Of a DNA stretch of 64,000 nucleotides, positions 1 to 12,079 are shown piece after piece. The position numbers and the translations under genes are program-made. The notes beneath the pieces were generated by a model. It was given only the letters and a program-made list of their open reading frames with translations. It was not told the origin of the DNA and did no database searches. Position 1 is the stretch's first letter. Each line of letters opens with the position of its first letter. The stretch lies in assembly GCA_032719365.1 (NCBI GenBank), contig CM064872.1:20243572-20307571 (forward strand), given 5' to 3'. Source of the stretch: Prinsepia uniflora (taxonomy: Eukaryota; Streptophyta; Magnoliopsida; Rosales; Rosaceae).

Positions 1-310
1 ACTGCACACTTGTCCCAATCTGTTTTGCACAAATCCCAATTTGCAAAAAGACCAAATTGCCCCTATGACTCAAAATTACCATTTTGTCCCCCACCGTTCT
101 AGACCCGTATCTCACTCGTCCGACGTCCGATGAAGGCATGCCGCCTGTTGTTGAACTCAGGACGACGAGATCTACCTAACGGTCCTCGGTCTACGTCAAA
201 TTGACAAGTCTAGCAAAAGGTCAACGGTTCCCCCTATGTTAACCAAATTAGACTCACTAATCCGTTACTAATCACTTTACTAATCCCGGCTCTCGGGACG
301 GGTCGTTACA
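1..310 (-). mobile_element. Partial Gypsy LTR (5' end of LTR, minus strand)
   Basis: The segment ends in cgggacgggtcgttaca, whose reverse complement TGTAACGACCCGTCCCG is the start signature of the long LTRs seen elsewhere here (for example ending at 61843). The LTR runs leftwards out of the window. Inside gag remnant sequence it looks like an inserted LTR rather than the end of that element, because no polypurine tract lies at 311 onward. Its other end and target duplication cannot be seen. Confidence 0.75.
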
Positions 311-965
311 GATGGCCTTGGCTGTTGTAGACTCTTTTCCTTGAGGGTGTGACTTTCTTCGCCAGAGTCACTTAGCGAGGTCTCCCGAGACATTATTCGG
401 CATCATACCGTTTCCTTCCCCGTACGCCTTAGAACATTCTTCTGTCTTCCACGCGAGGTAGAATGTCTCTCTGGTCCTTAAGCTGTTCTTTCCGCCAGGA
501 GTTGCTGCAAAAGCTCCGACTGAAGTTGAACTTGGCTACTCAACCTTTCCACCTGTTGAGCCAGGTTATCCTGAGGGGTTGGTGGTGGCTCCTCCCTGCA
601 ATGTCCTGGCGCCCATCCAGGAAATCTCGCAGATCCATGTTCGCAGTGGGATGACTTTGCCTTGATGCTTCTCCCACCATCCGCCCGCTTGTTTGCTGCA
701 AGGTTGAAGTTCCTTCCCCTAGCGCAGACATTTGGTTTGTTGGACATGGGAACACTCCGAAGTTGAAAGTTGGCATCATTCCTTGCGTCTCCTTGGACGC
801 TTCTATAGACACACGTCGGGGACAGATTGGGCGTTCCTCCGGAGTCTCTATGCGAGCTTCATTACTTGTCTGAGCAGTTGAGGCTAAAACACCTTCTCCG
901 GCTGAACGAACGGATCGTTAAACCCTAGCCATGCTCGTCCAGATAATCTTTAATGGAAAGTCGTT
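311..965 (-). pseudogene. Gag N-terminal remnant of an LTR retrotransposon
   Basis: On the minus strand, short overlapping reading frames (540-812 and 478-747) look like the low-complexity start of a plant Gypsy gag. They include a PPPTPQ stretch followed by a Gln/Leu-rich coiled-coil-like segment (residues ~55-85 of the 478-747 frame). The frames are offset, so at least one frameshift separates them. A degenerate start reading MARV then stop lies near 930. The remnant lies just downstream of an LTR (1092-1651) in the same orientation and is cut by the LTR at 1-310. The family is assigned from composition and position only; no capsid motif is preserved. Confidence 0.45.
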
Positions 966-1080
966 GTCGAACGATGAACATGTTCAAGATCTTTGAACAA
1001 CGTTATGAACGATGAACGAAGTAAGATGAATGTTGAACGATCGTGATAGCTTCTTATTGAATATCTTCAAGCTCTCAATG

Positions 1081-1651
1081 AAAGCACCAATTGTTAAAGC
1101 TAAATTCGTCCTTTAAACTCAAAAGACTCAAGGATCCCTATAAACAAGCATACAGTAAGCTATCGTTTGTTCAATGATCGAGACTCGGGGGTGTTTGACC
1201 AAGAACGCTCCAATACTTAAGTCAGCTTCGAAAGAGAAATCTCAAGAGCTTAAGTAGCGTTGAACAGAATTACCTGGAAAGTGAAATGAGCTCCGTTATT
1301 TATAGGAAATCCTTGAGAGCCCCAGAGCTTTCTGATTAGTCGGTTGAATTTGTAATTAATAAATAATATATTTATAATAAAATATATTATTTAATAATTA
1401 TAATAATGGCTCATTATGATTATAATGATAATTATTATAATTTAATATTAATATTAATTGTCCGTTATTAAGAATAATGAAAATTAACTCTCGGGGAGAA
1501 TATTAATATTACGGGGGCTTCTAACCCGATTAAATAACATATTTAGCTGGTAAATAGATTATTTGATGTGCAGGTATCTGCAAGCCATTAATATTATTGC
1601 AAAGGGCAATTTGGTCATTTTGGGAATTTTGAGCCACGTGACAGCTTCACA
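1081..1651 (-). mobile_element. Probable 5' LTR with adjacent primer-site-like sequence
   Basis: Read on the minus strand, a block starting TGTGAAGCTGTC (1651) and ending TTTAACA (1092) is followed by ATTGGTGCTTTCATTG. That string often sits directly after the 5' LTR in plant Gypsy elements and is read here as a primer-binding region. A good TATA box (TATAAATAA on the minus strand, 1296-1304) lies inside. The downstream gag remnant agrees. No second LTR is in view, so the boundaries are provisional. Confidence 0.5.
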
Positions 1652-2461
1652 ATTTTCCGGTGTTTTATGGCTCCACACTTCCCTTTCTTCTCTTTGTTTA
1701 TATATTTGGCCATTTTAAGGGTATTTAGTAAGAGGTATATGTGGAAATTATTTTTTGGTGAAGCCTTTAACCCAAACCTACCCTCTAGCTGTTAATAATT
1801 GAGATAAGGTATACAACGTAACTATTAAATGGGCCAACACCCTGAAATGAATGAGCCTAATTTAAATGGGCCGGTCAGAACGTGTTTAAAACCTCCAACA
1901 GAAAAAACACCTCGATTTGATAAAGAGGCCAACCTATGTCTCATCACCTGATTTGCAGTTAAACCCAACAGAAAGTTGGAGACACGTGTCATTGGGCCAT
2001 GCATATTCTTGGGTGGAGTAGGTGGGACCTTGGGACCCATAGATGACTAAAGATGTGTCTGATGTGGATTGCCAATGGTGGTTTACTGGTTTATTAAGTA
2101 ATAACTTTAAATTCCATATTTTTCCTTATAGTTTATCTCATATCAAAGATGGTAAAAAAAGCTTTGGTGAATTTTATGATTTGGTAGGTCAAATTTGGTA
2201 AATGTTGGTCACAAAGGAGCTAACCACCATTCATTCCTCTCGTAAATTGAGGGAGAGATTTTGAAAATTTATAAGTGCCTCTTGAGGGAGGAATTTTGAC
2301 AATTTATAAGTGCCTATTTTGGATACTAAAAATCCCAACTTTTTATAAAAAAAAAACATCTAGGACTTTTATAGTTCGTATTTTTGTTCTAGTGAGTAAA
2401 CTTTTTTTCAATTTTAAAATAAAATTTACTTGATTGGATATTTCAAGCAATTTAAAAAAGA
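1652..2461. other. Intergenic, no gene recognised
   Basis: AT-rich sequence with poly-A/T runs and a short near-duplicate (gagggagaatttt... near 2250 and 2286). Reading frames here are short and unlike any protein I recognise. It ends in the AAAAT target duplication of the next element. Confidence 0.5.
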
Positions 2462-2466
2462 AAAAT

Positions 2467-5400
2467 TGTAACGACCCGGACGTTCAGAAAGAGGAAAATT
2501 CGGAAAATTTGAAGAAAATGATGATTTTGCCCCTAGGTAATGGGCGAACGGTTGACTTTTGTTCGGACGGTCAAACGGACTTTGACCAATGACCGTGACG
2601 TAGTTCGGGACGTCACGAGTTCATAGAAAGGTGGCACGCCCGATTCCGACATTCGAGGAGGAAGTTATGACGTTCAGAAGTTCAAGGACATTTTCGTAAT
2701 TTGGATGAAAAGGGGGAAAATATTGACTTTTTGATTGACCATTAGTTTTCACACAATTCGAGGACCGTTAGGTAGGTCTCGATGCCCTGAGTCCGTAGAC
2801 AAGCAGCACGCTGAAAACGGACATCGGGCGGTTGAGTTACGGGTCTCGGAAGAGAAGGGCATTTTGGTAATTTTTAGACAGAAGGGCAAAATGGTAATTT
2901 TGCAGGGAGGTTACTGTTGAAAGCGGTGGGAAACAAAGCCTGCACCACCGTGCTTGGTGGTTCTGACCAAGCAATTTTTTAACCTGGTTAGTGGACTGGA
3001 CAAGGGATTAGTTTATGGGTTTTGAGGTAATGGGAACGTGCTGGTATGGAATGAAACGAGAAACAGTGCACAGGCACCATTGTTTAACTGGTTTTGGGTC
3101 TGTTTTGCGGGAAACAGAGTTCAGTGGGTCTGAGTGAGATTCCCACGGGTTGCCGTCTGCACAGATCGATTAACATAGAGTTAGGAGTTGCTGAGATTCA
3201 TTTTGAACGAGTGAGGGCTGAGAGCTAGAAGAAAAACTAGAGTTCGATTTTTAATTTGTGAGTCGAGTTGGACAGAAACAAGGATTGTTTTAATCTTCTG
3301 GGGTCATTTGGAACTCAACCACATCGATTTCGAAGGGAATCGATCACAGATTGACCAAGAACTGAAACCTCTGGTTCTGGACATTTTCGAGCTTTAAGAC
3401 GACTACTTACAGGTAAGCTTTCCTGAAATTGGTTGTGTTATAGTGTTCGTTTAGGTCCCCTAAAGCTTCTTTCTAGGTTAATTTGAAAACTGGGCTGATT
3501 AGAGTGAGTTTCAGAGATTGACCCGTTTGTTTGATCACGGGTGGATTGATCGATTTAGAGCTTGTTGAGGGTAATTAATGATTAAGAATCTAAATTAAAA
3601 TGTAAAGGAAGGATTTAGATGGAAGAAGGAAAGGAATTGAGTGAGTTTTGATAGGGATTTAACTGGGTTGTGTTGCGGGTTGAACAACCCGTATTGCAGG
3701 CTAGTCGGGTGAAGAAAATGAACTGTAGCAACACTGTAGCAAGCGCGTGAGTTTCAAGCGCAGCCACTCACGGCGGCGCGTGAGGGCGCGTAAGCCCGAT
3801 TTTCGAGGTAAGTTCAACACGACTTTTGTCCTGTACAATGTAACGAACATTTTAGCCTTGGTTTCGAATTTATCGGACACCGTTTCGTTGTTGTACCGAG
3901 GGTCCGAAGGGTTATGTTACGTTTTTAATTAATGTTCAATTCCCGGAAAATTATGGGGAATTAGTGTGATGTTGTTTGAGACCTTAGTGACCCTGAAAAG
4001 TGATTTTGGACAGGATTCGAGATTTCTGGAAAATGTCGAAAATTACGGAAACGCGCGCGCAAAAACGAGCATTATGGACGGTGTGTGAGTGGGCTTTGCT
4101 TTCAAAATTTAATGCATGCATAAATATTTCTATGATTTCTATGATTATGATTTGTGATAATTTCGATTTCTGTATTTATACGTATTTTTTATATGCATAC
4201 GTATTGCACGTATTTCGAGACTATGATTTCTCTTACGCTTTGATGATGAGTTAATGAATGATTTTATATGATTTGTGCGTATAATGTTTTAAGGATGTTT
4301 CGATTATGATTGTGAGTATGATTTACGGTTTTGACACGTATTTCAAGAATGACACGAATTTGCACGTTTTACGAGATTTCGAGTATGTTGTGGTTTGACC
4401 GTGAATTTGGTGATTTGATTATGGTTTTGATGTTTTGACCTTGGGATTTGAAATATGATGTGATTTCAAAAATTTAAACAATTTTTTGGAAAAAGTTGAT
4501 TTCGGGCTTTATGCCCAGGGCATAAAAGTAATTTTGATGAATGAGATTTCGATTTTCGGAAGTTTGAAAATGGATTCCTGGTTTGGGTTCGGAATGACGG
4601 TTCCGGATGCCGACTTACGGAATCATTATTGCGAATTCGAATTGGGGAATGGATGATGGTTTGATAAAGTGATTGGTATGATTATACATGTCCCGTTTTT
4701 AGTGAGGATTTGATTATGTTTTGTGAAGTAAGATTTTGGGGATTTGAATGTGGAAATTCGGACATGAGTCCTGTTATGACAAAATGTGATTTCAGATTGA
4801 TTTTGGGATTTGGATCACAATGGATCCTGGTTTGTTGTGATTTACAAATGGTTGGGTTTAAAGACCCGTTGGAAATTGGTTTTGGGTTCAAGGACCCGGT
4901 ATTATTGTTGGATTATGTTTTGGGTTTAAAGACCCGGTGCTGTTGCTGGATCATGTTTTGAGTTTAAAGACTCGGTTAATTGATGACAGGTGAGGGCCCT
5001 TAATGAGTTTAAAGATTCGGTTACTGTTTTGAGTTTAAAGACTCGGTATGATACCCCCGAGGCCTATTCATTATGTTCTGAGTTTAAAGACTCGTTGATA
5101 TCCCGTGAAGGCCTGATTATGCGCATGGTTTTGAGTTTAAAGACTCTGGCGCACTTGAGATCCAGCAGATTGTTGGACTTGTGAATTACTGTTGATTGCT
5201 GATGTTTCGGATGTGTTGGGCAGTGGCCCGGTTTATGTGGTTTTGGATTATGTCGTGTACTTGGATTTGATTCATGGTTTTGGGGCTGAGGCCTTGTGTT
5301 TGTGATTGCGGGCTAAAACCCGAAGGTTAAGAAAAGGAAAAGGATTTTGATTTTCGTACACGGTATTCTTATGATGAAAATGTAACGGATTGCGAAATGA

Positions 5401-5683
5401 TTTTTCGAATGCATGCATTGGTTTTACGTGGAGGGTAGAAATGTATTTATGTAACTGTAACTGATTTATTTTTGTCCACTTACACCTTTTGTGTTTTTAT
5501 TGACCCTCCAGGTCGTGGCTCGTTGATCGAGGCTGATCGAGAGGCGGAGGCGTGAGTGAGTACGTGTGTGGCTATTCCTGGTTTGGCAAGTACTGAGGGT
5601 TATTTGGGGAATTTCAGTCGACTTGCTAGACGGGAGTAGGACCGGGCACGGTTATCAATGTCCCTTCGAGAGCGGTCCTATAA
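2467..5683 (+). mobile_element. Solo Gypsy LTR, copy A (~3.2 kb)
   Basis: Starts TGTAACGACCCGG and ends in a degraded version of the family end (gagcggtcctataa instead of ...gggtcctgtca). AAAAT at 2462-2466 is repeated at 5684-5688, a 5-bp target duplication, so this is a solo LTR from LTR-LTR recombination. It shares with copies B, C and the full chromovirus a 5' block with GACGTAGTTCGGGACGTCACG and a tcatagA-AGGTGGCAC motif, a central ATGCATGCA region, and a 3' block with gaccctccaggtcgtgg and agacgggagYaggacc. It holds a mini-hairpin array at 4854-5146. It lies about 1.3 kb upstream of the VIM gene. Confidence 0.85.
4854..5146 (+). repeat. Mini-hairpin array A (8 units) in solo LTR A
   Basis: Eight irregularly spaced copies of a 14-nt motif that can fold on itself: GGGTTTAAAGACCC at 4854 and 4922, GGGTTCAAGGACCC at 4885, GAGTTTAAAGACTC at 4960, 5031, 5090 and (last base in the stem kept) 5133, and GAGTTTAAAGATTC at 5005. 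Paired changes keep the stem: GGGT/ACCC becomes GAGT/ACTC, and TTT/AGA becomes TTC/GGA. Confidence 0.8.
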
Positions 5684-5688
5684 AAAAT

Positions 5689-6901
5689 AGTATCCACCTT
5701 CAATTCGAATATTACCCATGCAACAACTTTATAAGAAACTTAAAAAATAATAATAATGAACAGATATTTGTTAAATAAAAGAAATATTATACGATAGAAG
5801 GTATTTTATTATTTGAAAATTAATGAGCCACTCTTTTTTTAATTAAAAATATTGTAATAAATTATTAGTGAGTCAAATTAAACGGATAACAAATTATATT
5901 ATTCATTTGAACGGTTACAAACACTTCAACAAATACTTGATAATTTATTTTGACTCGAAAGAAGGATCAAGCTAGTAGCTAAAAATTGGAAAGAATGTAA
6001 TCTTAGGAATAACTACACATTTTCTGTTGTTATCTGGTTACAAATTACAAATTACAAATTTTTTATTTATGAAATAAAAATAAACACAATGACAAATACA
6101 TATGATTTAAAAAATAAAAGTTAAAAGGAGGTTTGTTTTAAACTTTTTCTTTTTAAAAATAGTCGGAAAAGTATAACTCATGTATAACAAGCATCAAGAT
6201 CTAAACAATACCACCCAACATATCCTTAAATTTATATTATTTTGATAATTTATTCTTTTACTTTATGTCAACAATTTTTTTTCCTATAATAATATAAATG
6301 CTCAATTTATCTCTTACCAAACGAATATTTCAAGGAAATCAATCTACTAAGTGAAAAAAAAAAATAATGATTAACGAGGAATATTTAATTAATTTAAAGG
6401 AATAATTGGATAACATGTGAATAAAAATGAAAATAATTTTTTTTATTATGAATAATATTTTAGAAAGAAAATTAACTGAAATAAAAGTAAATAATGCAAA
6501 TTGAAAGGGTAAATCAGCAAATTACACTAAACGAGTAAAATAATTGGAGAGCATTGAAAAGACCAAGAATTCATGGGTAGGGTGGGTCGTCATTACCTGC
6601 ACTAAAATATCATTACCTTTAATGCAATTTTATTATATTTTAAATAGGAAAATAGTGATGGCCAGGATCAGACAAATGAAGCGCACGCACCCTGTGTAAA
6701 TGAGTCGAAAGCGGGATGGGCAATTTGGCACCAAAATTTGAAATCGGTCAACTAAACCAATTTCGTTTCACTTCCACTGACGTGGCACGAGACGAACCAA
6801 CTTCCCATGCACTGCGTTTTAGGCGATTAGCCCCGAAATTTCAAAACCACTCAAAACTTTTTTCAATAACCCGCCGGCTCTCCGAAATCTTCCCTCTATT
6901 C
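5689..6901. other. AT-rich upstream region of the VIM gene
   Basis: No coding sequence seen. Long A/T runs (for example 6358-6366 and 6438-6446) dominate up to about 6650, then base composition becomes balanced as the promoter begins. This is the likely upstream regulatory region; no specific element could be supported apart from the TATA box. Confidence 0.5.
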
Positions 6902-6908
6902 TATAAAG
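6902..6908 (+). promoter_or_regulatory. TATA box of the VIM gene
   Basis: TATAAAG sits 126 bp upstream of the ATG at 7028. Transcription would start near 6930-6940, giving a 5' UTR of about 90 nt rich in CT (ctctactctcagtctcagc), common in plant leaders. It also shows that an in-frame upstream extension of exon 1 to 6716 is not real. Confidence 0.7.
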
Positions 6909-7027
6909 TCCGAGATTTTCTCAGTCCTCTACTCTCAGTCTCAGCAACGCCTTTCACTCACATTGTCTTTACGGTCTGCCTCCGAGGCGGATTTAGACGA
7001 CTCCGTCCTAATCGGAAGCTCCCCACC

Positions 7028-10000
7028 ATGGCGCATGCTGGCCAGCTACCCTGTGACGGAGATGGCGTCTGCATGTTTTGCAAGACAACGCCATCGGACG
7101 CAGAGAAACTCACCTGTAAGACCTGCGTCACGCCCTGGCATGTAGCCTGCCTCTCGACCCGACCCGAGACTCTGGCCTCCACTCTCCAATGGGAGTGCCC
7201 AGACTGCACATTCTCCGGCGAAACGCTGCCGGTTTCCGCCGTGAACTCTGATGGAGCTGGAGATCTGGTGGCCGCGATCCGGAAGATCGAGAACGATGCC
7301 TCGCTGACGGAGCAGGAAAAGGCGCAGAAGCGACAAAGGCTGTTGAGTGGAAAGTCTCAGGTGGAGGAAGAGGAAGAGCAAGGAGCTGCTCGGAAGGGAG
7401 AGAAAGACGTCTTGGATGTTCTTGATGGAATTTTCTACTGTGTCTTCTGTTTGCACCTACCGGAGAGACCTGTTACGGTTCGTACGATTCAACTTCTTCT
7501 TCGTATTTTCTTTTATTTTTCTTAATTTTTAATTATTTATAACTTTTTATTGGTGTATTTGGATGCTGATAATGTCGGCTTTGTTCTTCCTTGGATTTAG
7601 TACTATTTTTTTGAACGGCACTTTGCTTGTTCTTAATTTTCTAATTTTTCTTTTGTCACATTCACCATCTGTCGTTTTCCAAATCGTCTTAGTGGCTTTT
7701 CCTTTCCTTTCTCTGTTTTCCTAATCTATTTTATCTTCACTTCCATGATTTGTGTTTAGTTTTTCAAGTGAGAAAGATTAAATATGTTCCTAAGAAAGTG
7801 ATGAGCATGTATTCTCTGATTTTATATGGCTCTGGTTTTGGTGCTGATTATTTTCTCAAACAATGTTGGCTTTTTGCTTCAATTTTTTTTTCTTTCTATT
7901 TATGCTTGTGGAATTCCTGTACTTTAATTGACTTCTTACAATCTGTTTGGCGTCTTCAACATGGATAGTAGGGCTCCTTATTCAAAACCCAAATATAGAT
8001 ATAATTTGGTGATTTAATTACCATGTCCTTTAATTTTCTTCTGCTTTTTCCTTTATGTTGGCGTTTAAAAATTCTATACGGTTTGTTTGTAACGCACTAT
8101 ATGTGTTTCTTTCTTCACTTTTTGTTCCCTCTGACCCTGTAATTGAGGAAGTGTGGTCCGATATCATTTACTTTTTGTCCTCCTTTGATCACGCTCCACC
8201 TTTTTGTTGGCCTGTTGCACACTTGCACCTCATATTTTTTAGGATTCTTTGCACTCGATCATTTCTTTTTAGCAAATTGAGTTTTGAACTATCTTCATGA
8301 TTCACTTTGCTAAGGCGCCAATCGATGAATAACACCTAATTGTATCTATTATTTAGATGCATTGACTATTTGACATTCCTGTTGGTCCTCATAGTTTGCG
8401 TTCTGGCTAACGGCTTTGATAAACTAAGAAACTGCTTGGATATGGAAATTGGATTTACAAATTTTTGGTATTTGAGATAATTGACGTTTGAAGCTATAAA
8501 TATGGCCTGCTGTCTGTCAGAGGAGGGTTTGTTGACTGTTGTACTGAAGGTAATGTTGATACAAACTTGTGATATTCTTTCTTTTGTAGACACCATGCGG
8601 TCACAATTTCTGTCTGAAGTGCTTCCAGAAATGGGTTGGACAAGGGAAGCGTACTTGTGCGAAGTGCCGCCATGATATTCCTTACAAAATGGCGAGTCAA
8701 CCCCGTATCAACTCATCACTTGTTGCTGCCATACGTATGGCTAAGATGTCAAAATCCAGTGTTACTGGAGGGCCTGCTCAGATTTTTCATTATGTACAAA
8801 ACAAAGACAGGCCTGAGAAAGCATACACTACAGAGCGGGCTCAGAAAACTGGAAAAGCTAATGCTGCCAGTGGCAAGATATTTGTCACTATTCCGTCGGA
8901 TCACTTTGGACCTATTACTGCTGAAAATGATCCTGAGAGAAATCAAGGTGTGCTGGTTGGGGAATCTTGGGAGGACAGGCTGGAATGTAGACAATGGGGT
9001 GCACACTTTCCCCATGTTTCTGGTATAGCTGGACAGTCTAATCATGGTGCACAGTCAGTTGTGCTTTCTGGTGGTTACCTTGATGATGAGGATCATGGAG
9101 AATGGTTCTTATACACTGGAAGGTATGCCATTCGATCCGCATTTTAATTGTGCTTTCTATTTCATTTCTCTTATAGTTTTTGACATTTACTTCCATGATA
9201 ACACATTGGTACTATATGTTCGTGATATTGATTTAAGATAAATATGTACCAGGTTTTTTAACTCCAATTTAACTACTTGTTAGGTTTGTATTCTGTGAAC
9301 AATGTTTTATTCCCTTTTTATATCTACTTGTGCTTTTCTATTTGTATCCTGTTCCTCTCCCTATCAGGAGAAGTTTATTATTTTAACTTCTGGTCTTATT
9401 TCTCAGCTAGCATCTTATGTTTTATGATCAATTAATTTTTACGTTAGTTTGCCTTATTTTATATTTTCTGCTTTGGTTACATGGATGTGTATTACAGTGG
9501 TGGAAGGGATTTGAGTGGGAATAAGCGAACAAACAAGGCTCAGTCTTTTGACCAGAAATTTGAAAAATATAACAAGGCACTCCAAGTTAGTTGTCTGAAA
9601 GGATATCCTGTACGGGTGGTAAGGTAAATGTCAATTTTCTAACCTATCTCTCTCCGTTTGCCTCTGATTTTCCAATTGTGACTTTTCTTCAAATTACCAT
9701 GTATATCCACTAATTATTGTATTTTCAGTTAGATATACCACACTAATGGTTATTCACACTGTTTGATGAGTTACATTTGGTTGATAGGTCAGTCACACTG
9801 TTTGATATTGTGCATCCCCAATCTTTAGTCAAGTTTCTAAACTACTGCAATTGAATGCTGAGAGAATCTTCAGTTATTATCTGTGCTAGTTTGAATGACC
9901 GTTTATCTTACTTGAAATTTGGCATCCCATTCCCCACTAAATGGCTGCTGCATAATGTGGTCAATCACTATTTTTTTCTGTTTTGCATTGATTTTAATGT

Positions 10001-12079
10001 TTTGAATCTGTTCCCTTATGTTTGATCTTTAGATCACACAAGGAGAAGCGCTCCTCTTATGCCCCTGAGAGTGGTGTTCGATATGATGGATGCTATAGAA
10101 TAGAAAAATGCTGGAAAAAAGTTGGAGTCCAGGTAATATGCCATCCCAGACCATGGAAGTGCTTGCTGGGTTTGTATTATCCATAACAGATTTACTGAAA
10201 GGGTTTTTACTCAATTAGGGGTTCAAGGTCTGCCGGTATCTTTTTGTCAGATGTGACAATGAACCTGCACCATGGACAAGGTTTGTCATATTTCCTTTTA
10301 TGCATGTTTTCCTTGATTGAACTTTTTGCTAGAGCTTTCCAACTTGAACTGCAGTGATGTACTTGGGGATCGACCAAGAGATTTACCAACTATTCCTGAG
10401 CTGAAGAAAGCTGCAGATATAACAGAGAGGAAGGAAACTCCATCTTGGGATTTTGATGTAAGTTATTTTATTTTAGGCTTTTTGCTGTATTTGAAAATTA
10501 GTTGTTGAGGCTCACATTGCTCCTCTTTTTTAGGCCATCTTTTTATCCCTTTCAAGTGTGTTGGCAATGAATCTTAATCCATAAGTCATTGTGCTGTGAT
10601 AATGTTATCTAGATTTTTTAAATTATATCCAACAATTCTGTTAGGAGAAAAGTGACCGCTGGACATGGACAAAGCCAGCTCCTGACAGCAAAAAGTGTGT
10701 CCAAGCATTGGATTCGGGAGATCGAAAGAGGACAAGGAAATTAATAAGGAAAGTGCAAAATATTACTGTCCGGGAGAGGCTCCTGAAAGGTCCACCTCTC
10801 TCCAACCACTCCTTTTCCTTCCCACTGCATGTCTACACTCCATCAGTATTATTTATTTTCCTTCACATTCAAAACTAATTAAATCCCAATTAGTTTTCTA
10901 AGTGGTTTGGTCTGGGTGAGTAGACTTGGAACCATTAGAACAGGAAATATTGGTCTGTTATTGATGTCTGTTGTATGGTCTTGGGTTAATTCTGACTCTG
11001 CCAAATGGTTATGTCATTTACGTTGTTTAATGTGTAAGAAAGTTAGTGTTAATAGCATTTGGTCTTATGTTTCTTGCTTGTGCTGATTTATCTCTATCTG
11101 CAGAATTCAGCTGCCAAATTTGCCGGCAGGTGATGACTTCACCTGTAACTACACCTTGTGCTCATAACTTTTGCCAGTTGTGTTTAGAAGGTGCTTTTGC
11201 TGGTAAGAGTTTTGTGACACAAAGGAGCAGAGGTGGAAGGTCTCTTCGATCCCAAAAGACTATCCTGAACTGCCCTTCTTGTCCCACTGACATCTCTGAT
11301 TTTCTTAAAAATCCTCAGGTTTGTAGCCACTTGTGCTTTTGATTTTCCTGTTCTGTCTTCTTGGCTACCAATGGAAAATTCTGTAGGGAAGTAAAACTGT
11401 TTTTTCGAGGGGAAGTAAAACAGTTTTACGAAGTAATCTCCTCCAATAATTTGATGTTATCTTGTGGGATTGAACCTTACAGGTTAACAGAGAGATAATG
11501 GATATGATAGAGTCTCTAAAATCTAAGAATGAGGAGGAAAAGAATGAGGAGCCAACTGAGGAGTTGAGTGAAGAAATAAATAATTCGGGCAAGGATGCTA
11601 CCTCTGACGCTTCTGAAGTAACATGCAAAGCTGATGGTGATAGCAACCCTAGGACTCCTAAACGTCTGAAAGTTGATGGTGGCAATGACTCATCAAAGTC
11701 TGATGACGATGAGGAGGTAAAAAAAATCCCTGCAGTCCAGACTGATGATTTGAATGGAGATTCTGAGTTAGGAAGCCCTAAAGAGAGTGAAAAGTCAGAG
11801 TCCCCGGGTGCAAAGCGTGGGAGGAAGCCAAAAGCTGCTGGTCAGGCTGGTGTTGTAGCAAAAACAAGAGGAAGGAAGAAAGCTGAGAATGAAGCACCGA
11901 ATGAAGGAAATGTTGTTGGAGCAAAGACCAGAGGGAGGAAGAAGGTTCAGGACGATGCAGCAGATGAAGGAAATGAAGGCGGTAAGAAGGCCAGGGAGGC
12001 TGAAGCATTGGGTGATGATGAAGGTAGTGGTTCGCATTCAAGTCCTCAGAATGTGAAATCTGATGTGGAATTCGAGTGA
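7028..12079 (+). CDS. VIM: VIM/ORTHRUS-type E3 ubiquitin ligase (PHD-RING-SRA-RING), 9 exons
   Basis: Exons by splice sites and reading phase: 7028-7477, 8590-9122, 9498-9623, 10033-10132, 10219-10280, 10355-10457, 10645-10789, 11104-11318, 11483-12079; total 2331 nt, 776 aa. All introns are GT-AG. Domains: PHD finger (residues ~13-62, starts GVCMFCKTT), RING1 (~137-182, FYCVFC...TPCGHNFC...CAKC, split by intron 1), SRA/YDG methyl-cytosine-binding domain (~248-425, with YTGSGGRDLSG, YPVRVVR, YDGCYRIEKCW), RING2 (~507-572, FSCQIC...PCAHNFC...CPSC), then an acidic/basic tail. In the family, SRA binds hemimethylated CG sites and the RINGs act as an E3 ligase in the nucleus, maintaining CG methylation. 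ATG 7028 is chosen because it lies downstream of the TATA box and starts just before the PHD finger. The ~200-residue tail makes it longer than Arabidopsis VIM1 (about 645 aa, from memory). Which paralogue it is cannot be decided. Confidence 0.95.
11858..11983 (+). repeat. Tandem 63-bp coding repeat with AT-hook-like motifs in the VIM tail
   Basis: Two in-frame 63-bp units (11858-11920 and 11921-11983) each encode 21 residues beginning AKTRGRKK and containing an acidic A-x-x-EGN segment. A third basic motif, KRGRKPK, lies 16 residues upstream (from 11813). R-G-R-K cores resemble AT-hooks, which bind the minor groove of AT-rich DNA. DNA binding is an inference. Confidence 0.75.

Noticed and set aside
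1825..2040. Minus-strand 71-residue frame
   Set aside because: No recognisable motif, start context or neighbouring gene structure.
6716..7027. In-frame upstream extension of VIM exon 1
   Set aside because: A TATA box at 6902 and a CT-rich leader lie inside it, and known VIM proteins start just before the PHD finger; ATG 7028 fits better.
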